From assembly GCA_002753135.1 (NCBI GenBank), contig PDZV01000026.1:1-55000 (forward strand): a stretch of DNA of 55,000 nucleotides, written 5' to 3'. Numbering within the stretch: position 1 is the stretch's first letter; each line of letters begins with the position of its first letter. Shown one piece after another: positions 24,619 to 33,394 of the stretch. The notes beneath the pieces are model-generated. The model had not been told where the DNA came from. It did not search any database and saw only the letters and a program-made list of their open reading frames with translations. The stretch comes from Magnetococcales bacterium WMHbinv6. Lineage in GTDB: Bacteria > Pseudomonadota > Magnetococcia > Magnetococcales > Magnetaquicoccaceae. A program made the position numbers and the translations under genes.

Positions 24619-26100
24619 TCAAGCCGCCATGAGGATTCCGGCAATGCGGGTTTGTCCGTTCGATCTCCGCATTAAATACCCGCGTTCGCTCATTTTTCTT
24701 GTGAAGCTGGCCTTTGCAATAGGCTTTAACCCGGCCTCCTCAGCCCATAGCCGATACCCTGTATAAACTGCCGGTACTGGGGATTCAGCCCCCGGAATTT
24801 GCCTGCACCTCTCCTCCAGAAATTGGCCAAGCAAATCAGACTCATTCTGGTAATTCACCGTCGCAGCGCGCACTGCCGCTGGCAAGCCAAGCCCTGCCTG
24901 TTGCCACGCCAAACAGCCACGCACCGCCCAGGTGAGAATACCAGGCAGTTCCGATCTCAGTTTGACTGGCAGTTGCGGGTCGACCTCTTCTGGCGGTATC
25001 GTCACCGAGAACGGCACCAGCCGGATTCGTCGCCAGATCCCAAGGTCAACCCCCTGGATGATCGGCTTGTGGTTCCCGACAATCCACAACTTGAATTGAG
25101 GAACGAACTCGAAAAACTCCTTATGAAGAAACCGTGCTGTTATCGTATCGCCGCCAGTGATTTCTTTAAGTTTTGACTCGTCAAGCCGTGCCCCCTCCTG
25201 GGTCTCCGATGCAACCGCCAGCCGTGCGCCTGCCAACATGGCAAGATCATTTGGAATTCCGCCGCCATTTTGGCGGACCATAAGGCTCTCCGATGGAATT
25301 CGTTTAGCGTACCCATCCAGAAGTGAACTTACCGTTTCCATGAATACTGTTTTGCCATTCCTGCCAAGGCCGTATGGGCAAAAAACTGCCTGTTCCGCAG
25401 TACTGCCGGTCAAACTGTAGCCAACAGCTTTCTGAAGGAAATCAATCATTTCCTGGTCAGAAGCCATAACTTTGGCCAGGAAGGCCAGCCACGTCGGACA
25501 GGCCGCCTTGCTGTCGTAAACAATTGGAATCGTGCGAGTTATCAGGTCGTTGCGGTCATGCGGTCGGAGTTTCCCATTCCGCAAGTCAAGCGTTCCATTT
25601 CTGACATTCAATAACATATTGTCCCTGTCGAAATCTGAAGCCGTTGCAGCAATTTGAGGCTCCGACCTGGCCAATGCGACGAAGTCTTGGATTTGTCGGC
25701 GGTTTTGAGATTTTACCGCGAATTTCAATTGCTTTTGTCGTTCCGGCCATGGCCCCACCGGCTCAATCTGCAACAAGCTCCGCGCCGTCTGCTTGCCAAA
25801 AACTTCAACTTCTCCGGTCAGATCGGCCATCCAGTTGGTTCCCTGCCAGATCAACCATTGCCCGGATTGGTGATTGAATTTTAAACGATGCCCGTGCTGC
25901 GCAATGAAGATCCTCATGTTGCCAAGGTCGGACAACTGCCAGTCAACAAATGGTGCATTTGGCGGTGGAAGTTCCGCTGCCGCCTGCGCCTCAACGGGTG
26001 CCAGGGAAGCGCATTCAGCTTGCAAGGCTGCCTGCCCGTAATTTTGACGTAGTTCCCCCGCCGCGCCACAGAAAACTGTGGACGTTCTATAGTTTCGCAT
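24619..26100 (-). CDS. D5/P4-type phage helicase (primase C-terminal part)
   Basis: A superfamily 3 helicase of about 493 residues. The middle shows the D5-N type segment (NMLLNVRNGTLDLRNGKL, RNDLITRTIPIVYD), then Walker A GLGRNGKTVF, Walker B-like LAMLAGARLAVASE and the motif-C region FKLWIVGNHKPII with the conserved Asn, followed by RIRLVPFSV. It lacks the Toprim/zinc primase domain of full P4 alpha, so it may rely on host primase. The start at 26100 is favoured because it falls after the stop of the alpA-like gene (12 bases) with an AGGGG upstream; longer frames overlap alpA. It presumably unwinds the satellite origin just downstream. Confidence 0.86.
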   Translation of the reverse strand: MRNYRTSTVFCGAAGELRQNYGQAALQAECASLAPVEAQAAAELPPPNAPFVDWQLSDLGNMRIFIAQHGHRLKFNHQSGQWLIWQGTNWMADLTGEVEVFGKQTARSLLQIEPVGPWPERQKQLKFAVKSQNRRQIQDFVALARSEPQIAATASDFDRDNMLLNVRNGTLDLRNGKLRPHDRNDLITRTIPIVYDSKAACPTWLAFLAKVMASDQEMIDFLQKAVGYSLTGSTAEQAVFCPYGLGRNGKTVFMETVSSLLDGYAKRIPSESLMVRQNGGGIPNDLAMLAGARLAVASETQEGARLDESKLKEITGGDTITARFLHKEFFEFVPQFKLWIVGNHKPIIQGVDLGIWRRIRLVPFSVTIPPEEVDPQLPVKLRSELPGILTWAVRGCLAWQQAGLGLPAAVRAATVNYQNESDLLGQFLEERCRQIPGAESPVPAVYTGYRLWAEEAGLKPIAKASFTRKMSERGYLMRRSNGQTRIAGILMAA

Positions 26101-26111
26101 GTGGCGCACCC

Positions 26112-26417
26112 CTAAACGCTTGAGATAGCGATAACTTTCCGGGGTCTGCCGCGACCACGGCGGGGGGTGTCGTCTTTGGGCTCGGTGGGTTTGGGTGGGG
26201 TGGTTCGGGTCAGCGCCGGTGCCGGTTGCAGGCTTTCCAGCCAGTTCTGAACGTCCTGAACACGCCACGCTATCCGCCGGGGTCCGAGTTGAACCGGAGC
26301 CGGGAACCCGCCGTTAGAGCGTAGTTCGTCTAACCAGGAACGAGAACCGCCTGTTATTTCAAGAATTTCAGGCTTTGTGAGGAAGATTTTTTCAGAGAGA
26401 AGAGCATGTACTGCCAT
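26112..26417 (-). CDS. AlpA-like regulator/excisionase with AT-hook
   Basis: A winged helix of the MerR/AlpA type is seen at residues about 10-65 (FLTKPEILEITGGSRSWLDE, then FPAPVQLGPRRIAWRVQDVQ, NWLE). A Pro/Thr-rich linker leads to RRGRGRPRK, an AT-hook that binds the minor groove. In P4 and PICIs AlpA activates integrase/excision and early genes on helper-phage induction. It lies between integrase and helicase, as expected. No clear SD is seen before the ATG at 26417. The 101-residue length is longer than typical AlpA because of the AT-hook tail. Confidence 0.84.
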   Translation of the reverse strand: MAVHALLSEKIFLTKPEILEITGGSRSWLDELRSNGGFPAPVQLGPRRIAWRVQDVQNWLESLQPAPALTRTTPPKPTEPKDDTPRRGRGRPRKVIAISSV

Positions 26418-26768
26418 TTAATTTATCCATAAAAAAACAATGAGTTGATTGTTTTCTTTGGTGTGCAAGGCGACGCAACTGAAAAGATGATTACACCCTA
26501 TCATAATTTCGATTGACAAACTGTCCAGATTCGGCGAAAGTACTGGCTATGGTAGATAGCAGGTACTCGAATCGGTTGCATACCGCAGAGTCTCCAGAGT
26601 TTTCCAGGTTCGGAGGTTGCAGCCTTCGGACCTGGGTATTTTCTGTTGAAGGCAACATATCGAACTTTTGACACTCACGCAAGGGGTTTATTGCGTGTTT
26701 TTGTGTTGCGACGTGTTTTTTTGACGATTTCTATTTTTTGCTAATCATTCCAAACAGTTAAGCTGGCG
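26418..26768. other. Regulatory gap between alpA-like and integrase genes
   Basis: No gene is supported in these 351 bases. A short minus-strand frame (26491-26682) has no SD or similarity. The gap holds a strong hairpin at 26604-26635 and should contain the satellite early promoter for the minus-strand alpA-helicase genes. Confidence 0.55.
26604..26635 (+). other. 13-bp RNA hairpin, possible structured RNA
   Basis: CCAGGTTCGGAGG (26604-26616) pairs with CCTTCGGACCTGG (26623-26635) around a 6-base loop. All 13 pairs form on the plus-strand RNA using G-U pairs, whereas the minus-strand RNA would have mismatches. It could be a small antisense-type or operator element of the satellite. Confidence 0.35.
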
Positions 26769-27980
26769 TCAACCGCCTGCCGCATGCAATTGGATGATTT
26801 TTCCCACCCTCACCCCTTCCAAATAATCGGCCCACCATTGCATCATCCGCCGCCTTTCTGGCATGTGCTCCGCGTAATTGTATGCTGCTCGGATCGCGTC
26901 ACGTTCGCCATGGGATAACTGCCGCTCAATAGCGTCACGATTCCATCCGTGTTCATTCAGGATGGTACTGGCCATTGATCGGAAGCCATGCCCGCTCATC
27001 CCCCCCACCTCATACCCCAGCCGACGCAGTGCAGCGTTGACGGTGTTCTCACTCATTGGCCGATCAGCCGACCGCTCGCCAGGGAAAACATACCTGCCGC
27101 TTCCGGTCAACGGTCGCAACTCCTCCAGAACGGCAATCGCCTGGACGGACAACGGCACAATATGCCGCTCTCGCATCTTCATTTTTTCCGGTGGAATCGT
27201 CCATGTGGCAGACTCCGTGTTGATTTCGCTCCACTCCATATGACGCAACTCTCCCGGCCTCACAAATAGCAGAGGTGCCATCCGCAATGCTGCACGACTG
27301 ACATAACTGCCCGCGTACCCGTCAACCGCCCGCAGCAGTTCACCAATGGCTTGCGGGTCGGTGATGGTTGCATGGTGCTTTTGTACTATCGGCGGCAACG
27401 CCCCCAGCAGCGCCGCAGTTGGGTCATTCTCTGCTCTGCCAGTTGCAATGGCATAACGGATCACCTGCCCGATATTCTGCTTTGCCCGGTGAACGGTTTC
27501 AATCACCCCCCGCTCCTCGATCCGTCGCAAGACCGCCAACACATCCTTTGCGGTGATCTCATTGACCGCCTTTGCTCCCAGCCAGGGGAAAACATCCAAC
27601 TCCAGCCGCCGGGTAATCTTGCTGGCGTGGCCATCCGACCACTTCGGGATAAACTTGGCCAGCCACTCACGCGCCACTGATTCAAAACTGTTCTCGGTGC
27701 GGCTCTCGTCCCTCTCCTTGGCGATCTTGCGGTGTTCTCCCGGATCGATACCACGCGCCAGCAGTTGCCGTGCTTCGTCGCGTCGCTCTCTGGCCAGCTT
27801 CAGTGGCACATCAGGATAACTCCCCAGTGCCAGCCGTTTTTGCTTGCCGTCGAACCGGTACGCGAACCTCCAGAGCTTGGACCCTGTCTCTGTAACCAGT
27901 ATGAACAGCCCCCCACTGTCGGCTTTGCTGTATGCTCTGTTTGTCGGCTTTGCGTTGCGAATGTTGCTATCAGTCAGCAT
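26769..27980 (-). CDS. int: P4-type tyrosine integrase
   Basis: Integrates and excises the satellite at the 3' end of tRNA-Phe. It is 403 residues with an N-terminal DUF4102-type arm-binding domain (RAYSKADSGGLFILV, RLALGSYPDVPLKLARERR), a core-binding domain and a catalytic domain. The catalytic residues are seen as Arg in VRPGELRHMEW, Lys in PPEKMKMRE, HxxR in SGHGFRSMA, His in QLSHGE and Tyr in RAAYNYAEH. It lies right beside the tRNA, transcribed away from it, with TTGCTATCG-type repeats between. All catalytic residues are intact, so the element may still be mobile. Confidence 0.95.
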   Translation of the reverse strand: MLTDSNIRNAKPTNRAYSKADSGGLFILVTETGSKLWRFAYRFDGKQKRLALGSYPDVPLKLARERRDEARQLLARGIDPGEHRKIAKERDESRTENSFESVAREWLAKFIPKWSDGHASKITRRLELDVFPWLGAKAVNEITAKDVLAVLRRIEERGVIETVHRAKQNIGQVIRYAIATGRAENDPTAALLGALPPIVQKHHATITDPQAIGELLRAVDGYAGSYVSRAALRMAPLLFVRPGELRHMEWSEINTESATWTIPPEKMKMRERHIVPLSVQAIAVLEELRPLTGSGRYVFPGERSADRPMSENTVNAALRRLGYEVGGMSGHGFRSMASTILNEHGWNRDAIERQLSHGERDAIRAAYNYAEHMPERRRMMQWWADYLEGVRVGKIIQLHAAGG

Positions 27981-27992
27981 GGGAATTCCCTT

Positions 27993-28071
27993 TTTGTTGC
28001 TATCGTTTGCGGTGAATTGTTGCTATCGACCTTCCGAGGGGGTGCCGATAGCAACAAAAATAGCAACAAAT
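27993..28071. promoter_or_regulatory. Integrase arm-type repeat cluster
   Basis: TTGTTGCTATCG occurs twice (about 27994-28005 and 28017-28028), and its inverse CGATAGCAACAAA / ATAGCAACAAA twice (about 28046-28070). The right inverted pair forms a 25-bp sequence also found at 22958-22982 near the distal att. This is the pattern of arm sites bound by lambda/P4-type integrase N domains. The integrase start codon and probably its promoter overlap the cluster, allowing autoregulation. Confidence 0.65.
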
Positions 28072-28074
28072 ATT

Positions 28075-28200
28075 CTGGCTGACAACAGGACTGGATGACG
28101 CTTAACGACAGCAAAACGGCATAAAAAAACCCGTAAACTGTGAATTTACGGGTATTTATAACGCTTAGCGACTCTAAAAAAAAGCCGCAGAAAATCAAGT

Positions 28201-28223
<23 letters not shown>
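28075..28223. repeat. 149-bp direct repeat: element end plus att (right copy)
   Basis: Matches 22759-22906 with one extra C. The first 132 bp lie inside the element and the remainder inside the tRNA-Phe 3' end. Confidence 0.97.
28123..28153 (-). terminator. tRNA-Phe terminator carried on the element
   Basis: On the minus strand ACCCGTAAA / TTTACGGGT forms a 9-bp stem with a 7-base loop, followed by a run of seven T. The same hairpin is at 22813-22837 in the remnant copy. Confidence 0.88.
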
Positions 28224-28276
<53 letters not shown>

Positions 28277-28325
28277 AAACGCTACCGACAAAATGGAACA
28301 AGCAAGCCAAGCAACGAATCCGGTC

Positions 28326-28354
28326 ACTCTAGCCTGGTTCTGTCATCTTGTCAA
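28326..28354 (-). promoter_or_regulatory. tRNA-Phe promoter
   Basis: On the minus strand TTGACA (28354-28349) and TAGAGT (28331-28326) have a 17-base spacer, about 50 bases upstream of the tRNA. Confidence 0.78.
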
Positions 28355-28533
28355 CCTTTTACTCTACCTCTGCACATAATTCCTTTACCTGCGCAACCAC
28401 TGCCAAGTTGCAGGCAAACAGGCAGAAAAGTTGGCACAAAACTTGATTGTCCATTTGCGCAACAGATCATCGCTCCCTTTCTGGTCGTGGTGGTCATCAT
28501 GACTTATCCCCTTACTGCAAAGGAGTTTGCGCA

Positions 28534-28752
28534 ATGGCTACCCTGCCACGCTTCGTCGCCATGGAAACCATCTTGGAAAATATTGCTGCAAAATTGGTCG
28601 AAGACGTGCAAGCCGGTGATTTGCCTATGAATGAACCGGTGATGGAATGCCTGGAAGCCTTGATCAGCGCAACCCGTAAATTGCAGGTGGTGCGTGAAAT
28701 TGCCGAAGCCAAAGCAGAGACTACTGCCGCCAGTTTTCGTCTTGCCTGCTGA
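28534..28752 (+). CDS. Small conserved-looking protein, unknown
   Basis: AAGGAG lies 8 bases before ATG 28534. The 72-residue product is largely helical (METILENIAAKLVEDVQAG, LEALISATRKLQVVREIAEA) with a basic Cys-ending tail. No family is recognised. It stands alone between tRNA-Phe and a bidirectional terminator. Confidence 0.55.
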   Translation: MATLPRFVAMETILENIAAKLVEDVQAGDLPMNEPVMECLEALISATRKLQVVREIAEAKAETTAASFRLAC

Positions 28753-28873
28753 TCGTTGCAGACAAACTCACTTTTCGGTCTACACCTCCGTCTTGCCCTG
28801 CAGGAATTGCCTGCCAGGAGGCAGATTCCTCCCATAGCTTCCGCGTATCCGCCAACCGTGTGTGCATCACTAT

Positions 28874-28909
28874 CGACAAAAAAAGGGGCTTTCGCCCCTT
28901 TTTTTGTCG
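28874..28909. terminator. Bidirectional intrinsic terminator
   Basis: CGACAAAAAAAGGGGC and GCCCCTTTTTTTGTCG form a perfect 16-bp stem with loop TTTC. The A-run and T-run serve both strands, ending the small gene upstream and ppdK from the other side. Confidence 0.95.
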
Positions 28910-28918
28910 CGCAACCCG

Positions 28919-31672
28919 TCAATCCCCTTTTAGCTTTTTCTTTTTAACCTTGACCGATTTGGCTTTCTTTTTCGCCTCTTCCGCCGCCCCACGCAACGTG
29001 GCCTGGGCAGCAGCCAAACGGGCAATCGGCACCCGGTATGGCGAACAGGAGACATAATCCAAACCCACCCGCTCAAAAAAACCGATCGAGGCCGGATCGC
29101 CGCCATGCTCACCACAAATACCCAACTTCAAGCCTGGCTTGACACCACGTCCCCGTTTGACCGCAAGCTCCACCAGTTGACCGACGCCCAACTGATCGAG
29201 CGAAACAAACGGATCCTGCAGCAACACCCCTTGATCGACATAGGCAGTCAGAAAACTGCCCGCATCGTCCCGTGAGACCCCCAAGGTGGTCTGGGTCAGA
29301 TCATTGGTACCAAAGGAGAAAAAGTCTGCTTCCAAGGCAATCTGGTCAGCGCGCAGGGCTGCCCGTGGCAACTCGATCATGGTGCCCAACAGATAGTCAA
29401 TGGTCACCCCCATCTCAGCCATCACCGCTTCACAAACCGCGACACACCGTTTTTTCAACGCGGCCAACTCAGAACGGAAACCAACCAGCGGAATCATGAT
29501 CTCCGGCACGATGGTAAAACCTTCCTGTTTGACCAACCGACAAGCCGCCTCCATGATCGCCCGCACCTGCATCTCGTAAATTTCTGGATAGGTGATCGCC
29601 AGACGACACCCCCGATGACCCAACATCGGGTTGGCCTCCTCCAACTCACTCACCCGGCGGCGCACCTCCTCCTCAGACACTTCCAAGGCAGCCGCCACTT
29701 CTGCCTGACCTTTTTGATCATGCGGAATAAATTCATGCAGCGGCGGATCCAGCAGGCGAATTGTTACCGGCAGATTTTGCATCTCACGAAAAATTCCTTC
29801 GAAATCAAACCTTTGCATCGGCAACAATTTGGTCAGTGCCCTGCGCCGTCCCGTCTCGTCACGGGCCAGAATCATTTCACGCACGGCCACAATCCGCTCG
29901 GCATCAAAAAACATATGCTCCGTCCGACACAAACCAATCCCTTCCGCACCAAACAAGCGGGCAGCTTTGGCGTCAGCCGGGGTGTCGGCATTGGTGCGCA
30001 CCTTCAGACGACGGGCCTCATCGGCCCAGGACATATAAGTGGCAAAATCACCGGTCATCTCGGCCTGCCGGGTTTTTACCTGACCCCACAAAACTTCGCC
30101 AGACGAACCGTCGATGGTGATCCAATCCCCCTGTTTGACCTCCTGCACGGTGCGGTCAGCTCTTTCTACCGTAAACCGTTTCTCTTCCATCTGCGGCTTG
30201 ATCGCCCCGCAACCCGAGACACAGGGACGACCCATGCCACGGGCAACCACGGCGGCATGCGAGGTCATACCCCCCCTGACCGTAACGATACCCTTGGCAG
30301 CGTGCATACCGTGAATATCTTCCGGACTGGTCTCTTCCCGGAACAAAATGACCGGCAAACCACGACCGGCCCACTGCTCGGCCTCGTCCGCCGAAAAGAC
30401 CACCTGACCCGCCGCCGCTCCGGGCGAGGCCGGCAAACCGCTGGCAATCACTTTGCTTTTGGCACGATCTTCCGGATCCAGCATCGGGTGCAGCAACTGA
30501 TCCAACGTTTGTGGATCAACCCGCAACAACGCCTCATTGCGACTGATCAACGTCTCCTTGACCATGGATACCGCAATCGTCAACGCCGCCTGGGCACTGC
30601 GTTTGCCGGTACGGGTCTGCAACAGCCAGAGCTTGCCATTTTGAATGGTAAACTCCAAATCCTGCATCTCCCGGCCTTGTTTTTCCAACAAATGGCCGGT
30701 GTTGACCAACTCCCGGTAGAGACGGGGCATGGTCTCTTCCATCGACGGCTGGTCCGATTGGTTTTTCTGCCGCCCGGCACTGGTGATCTGGCAAGGGGTA
30801 CGAATACCCGCCACCACATCTTCACCCTGGGCATTGATCAAATATTCACCGAACAGACCATTTTCCCCGGTTGAAGGATCGCGGGTAAACGCAACGCCGG
30901 TCGCACAATCATCACCCATGTTACCGAAAACCATCGCCTGCACGTTGACCGCTGTTCCCCAATGTTCCGGAATCGCGTTCAGACGGCGATAGGTCACCGC
31001 GCTGGGTTTGTACCAGGAGTTAAAAACAGCAGCGACCGCTGCCCACAGCTGATCCCAGGGTTCTTCTGGAAAATCACGCCCCGTTTTCTGGCGAATCCGC
31101 CCCTTGAACTCTGCCACCAGGCCCATCCAATCTTCGGCGGTCAGGTCAACATCGTTGACTTTACCCAACCGCTCTTTGGCTTTGTCGATCAAATGCTCAA
31201 AATGGTGGCTCTCCACCCCCATCACCACATTGCCAAACATCTGCACGAAACGACGGTAACAGTCATAGGCAAAACGCGGTTTGCCAGACTGCAGAATCAA
31301 TCCCTGCACCGTCTGATCGTTCAAGCCCAGATTCAACACCGTATCCATCATGCCTGGCATGGAGACCCGGGCCCCGGAACGAACCGATACCAACAAGGGA
31401 TTGTCCGGATCGCCAAAGCGACGCTCCATGGCCTTTTCCACTTGCTCCAACGCCGCCTTCACCCGCCAATCCAAATTGGCTGGAAATCGTCGATCATTTG
31501 CGAAATAGTCGGTACAGACTTCCGTGCAGATGGTAAATCCTGCCGGGACCGGCACCCCGATCCGGGTCATCTCCGCCAGGTTGGCACCCTTGCCACCCAG
31601 CAGATCCTTCATCTTGACATCTCCCTCGGCCACACCACCGCCAAAGAAAAAAACCATCTTCTTTTCGCTCAT
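28919..31672 (-). CDS. ppdK: Pyruvate, phosphate dikinase
   Basis: Interconverts pyruvate, ATP and Pi with PEP, AMP and PPi. The N-terminal ATP-grasp part has KDLLGGKGANLAEM and RSGARVSMPGMMDTVLNLGL. The swivelling domain has the catalytic phospho-His in GGMTSHAAVVARGMGRPCVS. The C-terminal PEP barrel has RTEHMFF, GTNDLTQTTLG and GICGEHGGDP with the conserved Cys. The length of 917 residues is normal for the 95-kDa bacterial enzyme, apart from a lysine-rich tail of about 20 residues. GAGGG precedes the ATG. It stands alone between terminator and tRNA-Leu; no regulatory PDRP gene is seen nearby. Confidence 0.97.
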   Translation of the reverse strand: MSEKKMVFFFGGGVAEGDVKMKDLLGGKGANLAEMTRIGVPVPAGFTICTEVCTDYFANDRRFPANLDWRVKAALEQVEKAMERRFGDPDNPLLVSVRSGARVSMPGMMDTVLNLGLNDQTVQGLILQSGKPRFAYDCYRRFVQMFGNVVMGVESHHFEHLIDKAKERLGKVNDVDLTAEDWMGLVAEFKGRIRQKTGRDFPEEPWDQLWAAVAAVFNSWYKPSAVTYRRLNAIPEHWGTAVNVQAMVFGNMGDDCATGVAFTRDPSTGENGLFGEYLINAQGEDVVAGIRTPCQITSAGRQKNQSDQPSMEETMPRLYRELVNTGHLLEKQGREMQDLEFTIQNGKLWLLQTRTGKRSAQAALTIAVSMVKETLISRNEALLRVDPQTLDQLLHPMLDPEDRAKSKVIASGLPASPGAAAGQVVFSADEAEQWAGRGLPVILFREETSPEDIHGMHAAKGIVTVRGGMTSHAAVVARGMGRPCVSGCGAIKPQMEEKRFTVERADRTVQEVKQGDWITIDGSSGEVLWGQVKTRQAEMTGDFATYMSWADEARRLKVRTNADTPADAKAARLFGAEGIGLCRTEHMFFDAERIVAVREMILARDETGRRRALTKLLPMQRFDFEGIFREMQNLPVTIRLLDPPLHEFIPHDQKGQAEVAAALEVSEEEVRRRVSELEEANPMLGHRGCRLAITYPEIYEMQVRAIMEAACRLVKQEGFTIVPEIMIPLVGFRSELAALKKRCVAVCEAVMAEMGVTIDYLLGTMIELPRAALRADQIALEADFFSFGTNDLTQTTLGVSRDDAGSFLTAYVDQGVLLQDPFVSLDQLGVGQLVELAVKRGRGVKPGLKLGICGEHGGDPASIGFFERVGLDYVSCSPYRVPIARLAAAQATLRGAAEEAKKKAKSVKVKKKKLKGD

Positions 31673-31822
31673 GAATCCCTCACGTCGAACCTCGCCTTAG
31701 AAAACACCATACCCCTTGTACGACGGCCCCCCACTGCCGACGCCTACTTTAGCACACATGCCAACCGTTGTCTCCCCTCCTTATGCTGCACTGCAAATCT
31801 TTCGCAGCCCTCGCAAACAGCG

Positions 31823-31851
31823 TTGACCCGATGCAGCAAACATGGTAGGCT
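31823..31851 (+). promoter_or_regulatory. tRNA-Leu promoter
   Basis: TTGACC (31823-31828) and TAGGCT (31846-31851) with a 17-base spacer lie 15 bases before the tRNA. Confidence 0.75.
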
Positions 31852-31866
31852 CCCTTCCCATGGTTG

Positions 31867-31953
31867 GCCGGGATGGCGAAACTGGTAGACGCACCAGACT
31901 CAAAATCTGGCGGGAGCAATCCCATGAGGGTTCGATTCCCCCTCCCGGCACCA
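31867..31953 (+). tRNA. tRNA-Leu (CAA)
   Basis: 87-nt class II tRNA with encoded CCA. Acceptor GCCGGGA pairs with TCCCGGC, the anticodon stem CCAGA/TCTGG closes the loop CTCAAAA (anticodon CAA), and the long variable arm has GGGAG...CCC pairing. An accessory ATPase/nuclease-like pair follows, so this tRNA may mark an insertion spot, but no repeat of its 3' end was found downstream. Confidence 0.96.
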
Positions 31954-32392
31954 ATCATTTGTGCATACTACCATTGATGCGGCGAAATTGCAGCTTGTTT
32001 TGGTGGTGTCCCGTCTGCCTGTTGTCCTCCAACGACGAGAAGAGAGGTGTCGTTTCTCTGCTCTGTCGCCAACGCCAGAACGAAAGCGCTTTTCACATCG
32101 GATGCCGAAATCCGCCGTTCCCTTGCTGGGTGCTGTGCCTCTGCGGGTCGGGTAATCGCGATTGGGACGTATCGACTCACCCCCTTTGGCTGCCGCACGG
32201 AATCATATCCATACAGCGCTGTATGCACTCCTGAGACAGCGGAAAAAGCTGGCCGTCTTTGACAAACAACTTCATAACGTTGTAGACATCTGCACACCCC
32301 TGGAACTGGGTGATGCAATCCAAGTGAATCGGCACATTCGGAGAACTGTTGGCAGATACGGTTGCAATCAACGGGAACAAAGGAGGAGCTTG
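31954..32392. other. Gap of about 440 bases between tRNA-Leu and the ATPase gene
   Basis: No gene is supported; short frames in both strands lack SD sites. It separates host tRNA from an AT-richer cassette and may hold its promoter. No clear tRNA terminator was found. Confidence 0.5.
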
Positions 32393-33394
32393 ATGTTTAC
32401 GCGATTGGAACTGAGTAATTTCACAGTCTTTGAAAAACTGAATCTCGAATTCTCACCTGGCATCAATATACTGGTGGGCGCAAATGGCACCGGCAAAACG
32501 CATCTGATGAAACTGCTCTATTGCATCCAGGGGGCCTTGACTCCAAATTCAAAATCTTTTGCCGAAAAGTTGGGAGCTGTTTTCAGACCACGTGATGGTG
32601 ATTTCCGCCGTTTGACCAGACGAAGGCCAGGAAGGACAAATTCTGAAGTCTCAACTTCCTGGGAAGACAAAAAAATTGTTGCCTCGTGGCATAACGCTTC
32701 GGGTGAAATGTTGTTCAAACCATCAACCAGGATGACTTTGGAATCCCCGGTTTTTATCCCCGTCAAAGAAGTTCTCTCTTTTGCTCCTGGATTCATTTCT
32801 CTGTACGACAAATACCGCATGGAGATTGACGAAATATATTATGACGTTCTGAAGCTTGCTTTTCTTCCATCGCGCAGAGGTGCTGCTGCTGAAAAAGATA
32901 AAAATATTCTGGAAACAATACGCCAATTGATTGGTGGGCGTGTTGTTACAGAGGGTGAAAATTTCTACCTGCGCCATGGAAATGCAAATTTGGAAATGCA
33001 TTTGGTGGCAGAGGGTTACCGCAAAATCGCACTTGTCTGGCAATTGATTCATAACGGTTCACTATTGGAAGGCACCACTCTTTTTTGGGATGAGCCAGAA
33101 GCCAATTTGAATCCTTTCATGATGCAATATGTCGCCAAAATACTGTTACTTCTCGCTCATCGGGGAATTCAAGTATTTGCTGCCACGCATAATTATGCCT
33201 TCTTGAAAGAGATTGACCTTCAAAAAAAGCAAACACCAGTGACATATTTTTCCTTAAGTGATAGCGAAAACAACGGCGTGCAAGTAAACAGCTCCTTGAG
33301 CTATGCCACAATCTCGCCGAACAAAATTGCGGACGAGTACCTGCGACTCTATGACCTGGAAATGCAAAAAGCCTTCACTGGGGGCTTGAAATGA
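32393..33394 (+). CDS. AAA15-type ATPase (SMC/RecF-like) of a putative defence pair
   Basis: This is an ABC/SMC-like ATPase of 333 residues. It has an N-terminal beta strand set (FTRLELSNFTVFEKLNLEF), Walker A GANGTGKTHL, a long insert, then Walker B TTLFWDEPEANLNP and a histidine switch AATHNYAFLKEI. AAA15/OLD-type ATPases of this size pair with nucleases or toxins in many phage-defence systems (for example PARIS, Septu, Gabija); unlike OLD proteins it has no C-terminal Toprim domain. AGGAGG lies 6 bases before ATG 32393. The stop overlaps the next start (ATGA), so the two are coupled. The base composition is visibly AT-richer than neighbours, suggesting transfer. Confidence 0.85.
   Translation: MFTRLELSNFTVFEKLNLEFSPGINILVGANGTGKTHLMKLLYCIQGALTPNSKSFAEKLGAVFRPRDGDFRRLTRRRPGRTNSEVSTSWEDKKIVASWHNASGEMLFKPSTRMTLESPVFIPVKEVLSFAPGFISLYDKYRMEIDEIYYDVLKLAFLPSRRGAAAEKDKNILETIRQLIGGRVVTEGENFYLRHGNANLEMHLVAEGYRKIALVWQLIHNGSLLEGTTLFWDEPEANLNPFMMQYVAKILLLLAHRGIQVFAATHNYAFLKEIDLQKKQTPVTYFSLSDSENNGVQVNSSLSYATISPNKIADEYLRLYDLEMQKAFTGGLK

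Noticed and set aside
26491-26682. 63-codon minus-strand frame between integrase and alpA-like genes
   Set aside because: No SD, no similarity, and it spans the strong hairpin at 26604-26635, so a control region is more likely.
29615-30874. Plus-strand frame of 419 codons opposite ppdK
   Set aside because: Shadow of ppdK with no recognisable domain.
31842-32234. Plus-strand frame starting across tRNA-Leu
   Set aside because: Its start lies within the tRNA promoter and it reads through the tRNA; no similarity beyond.
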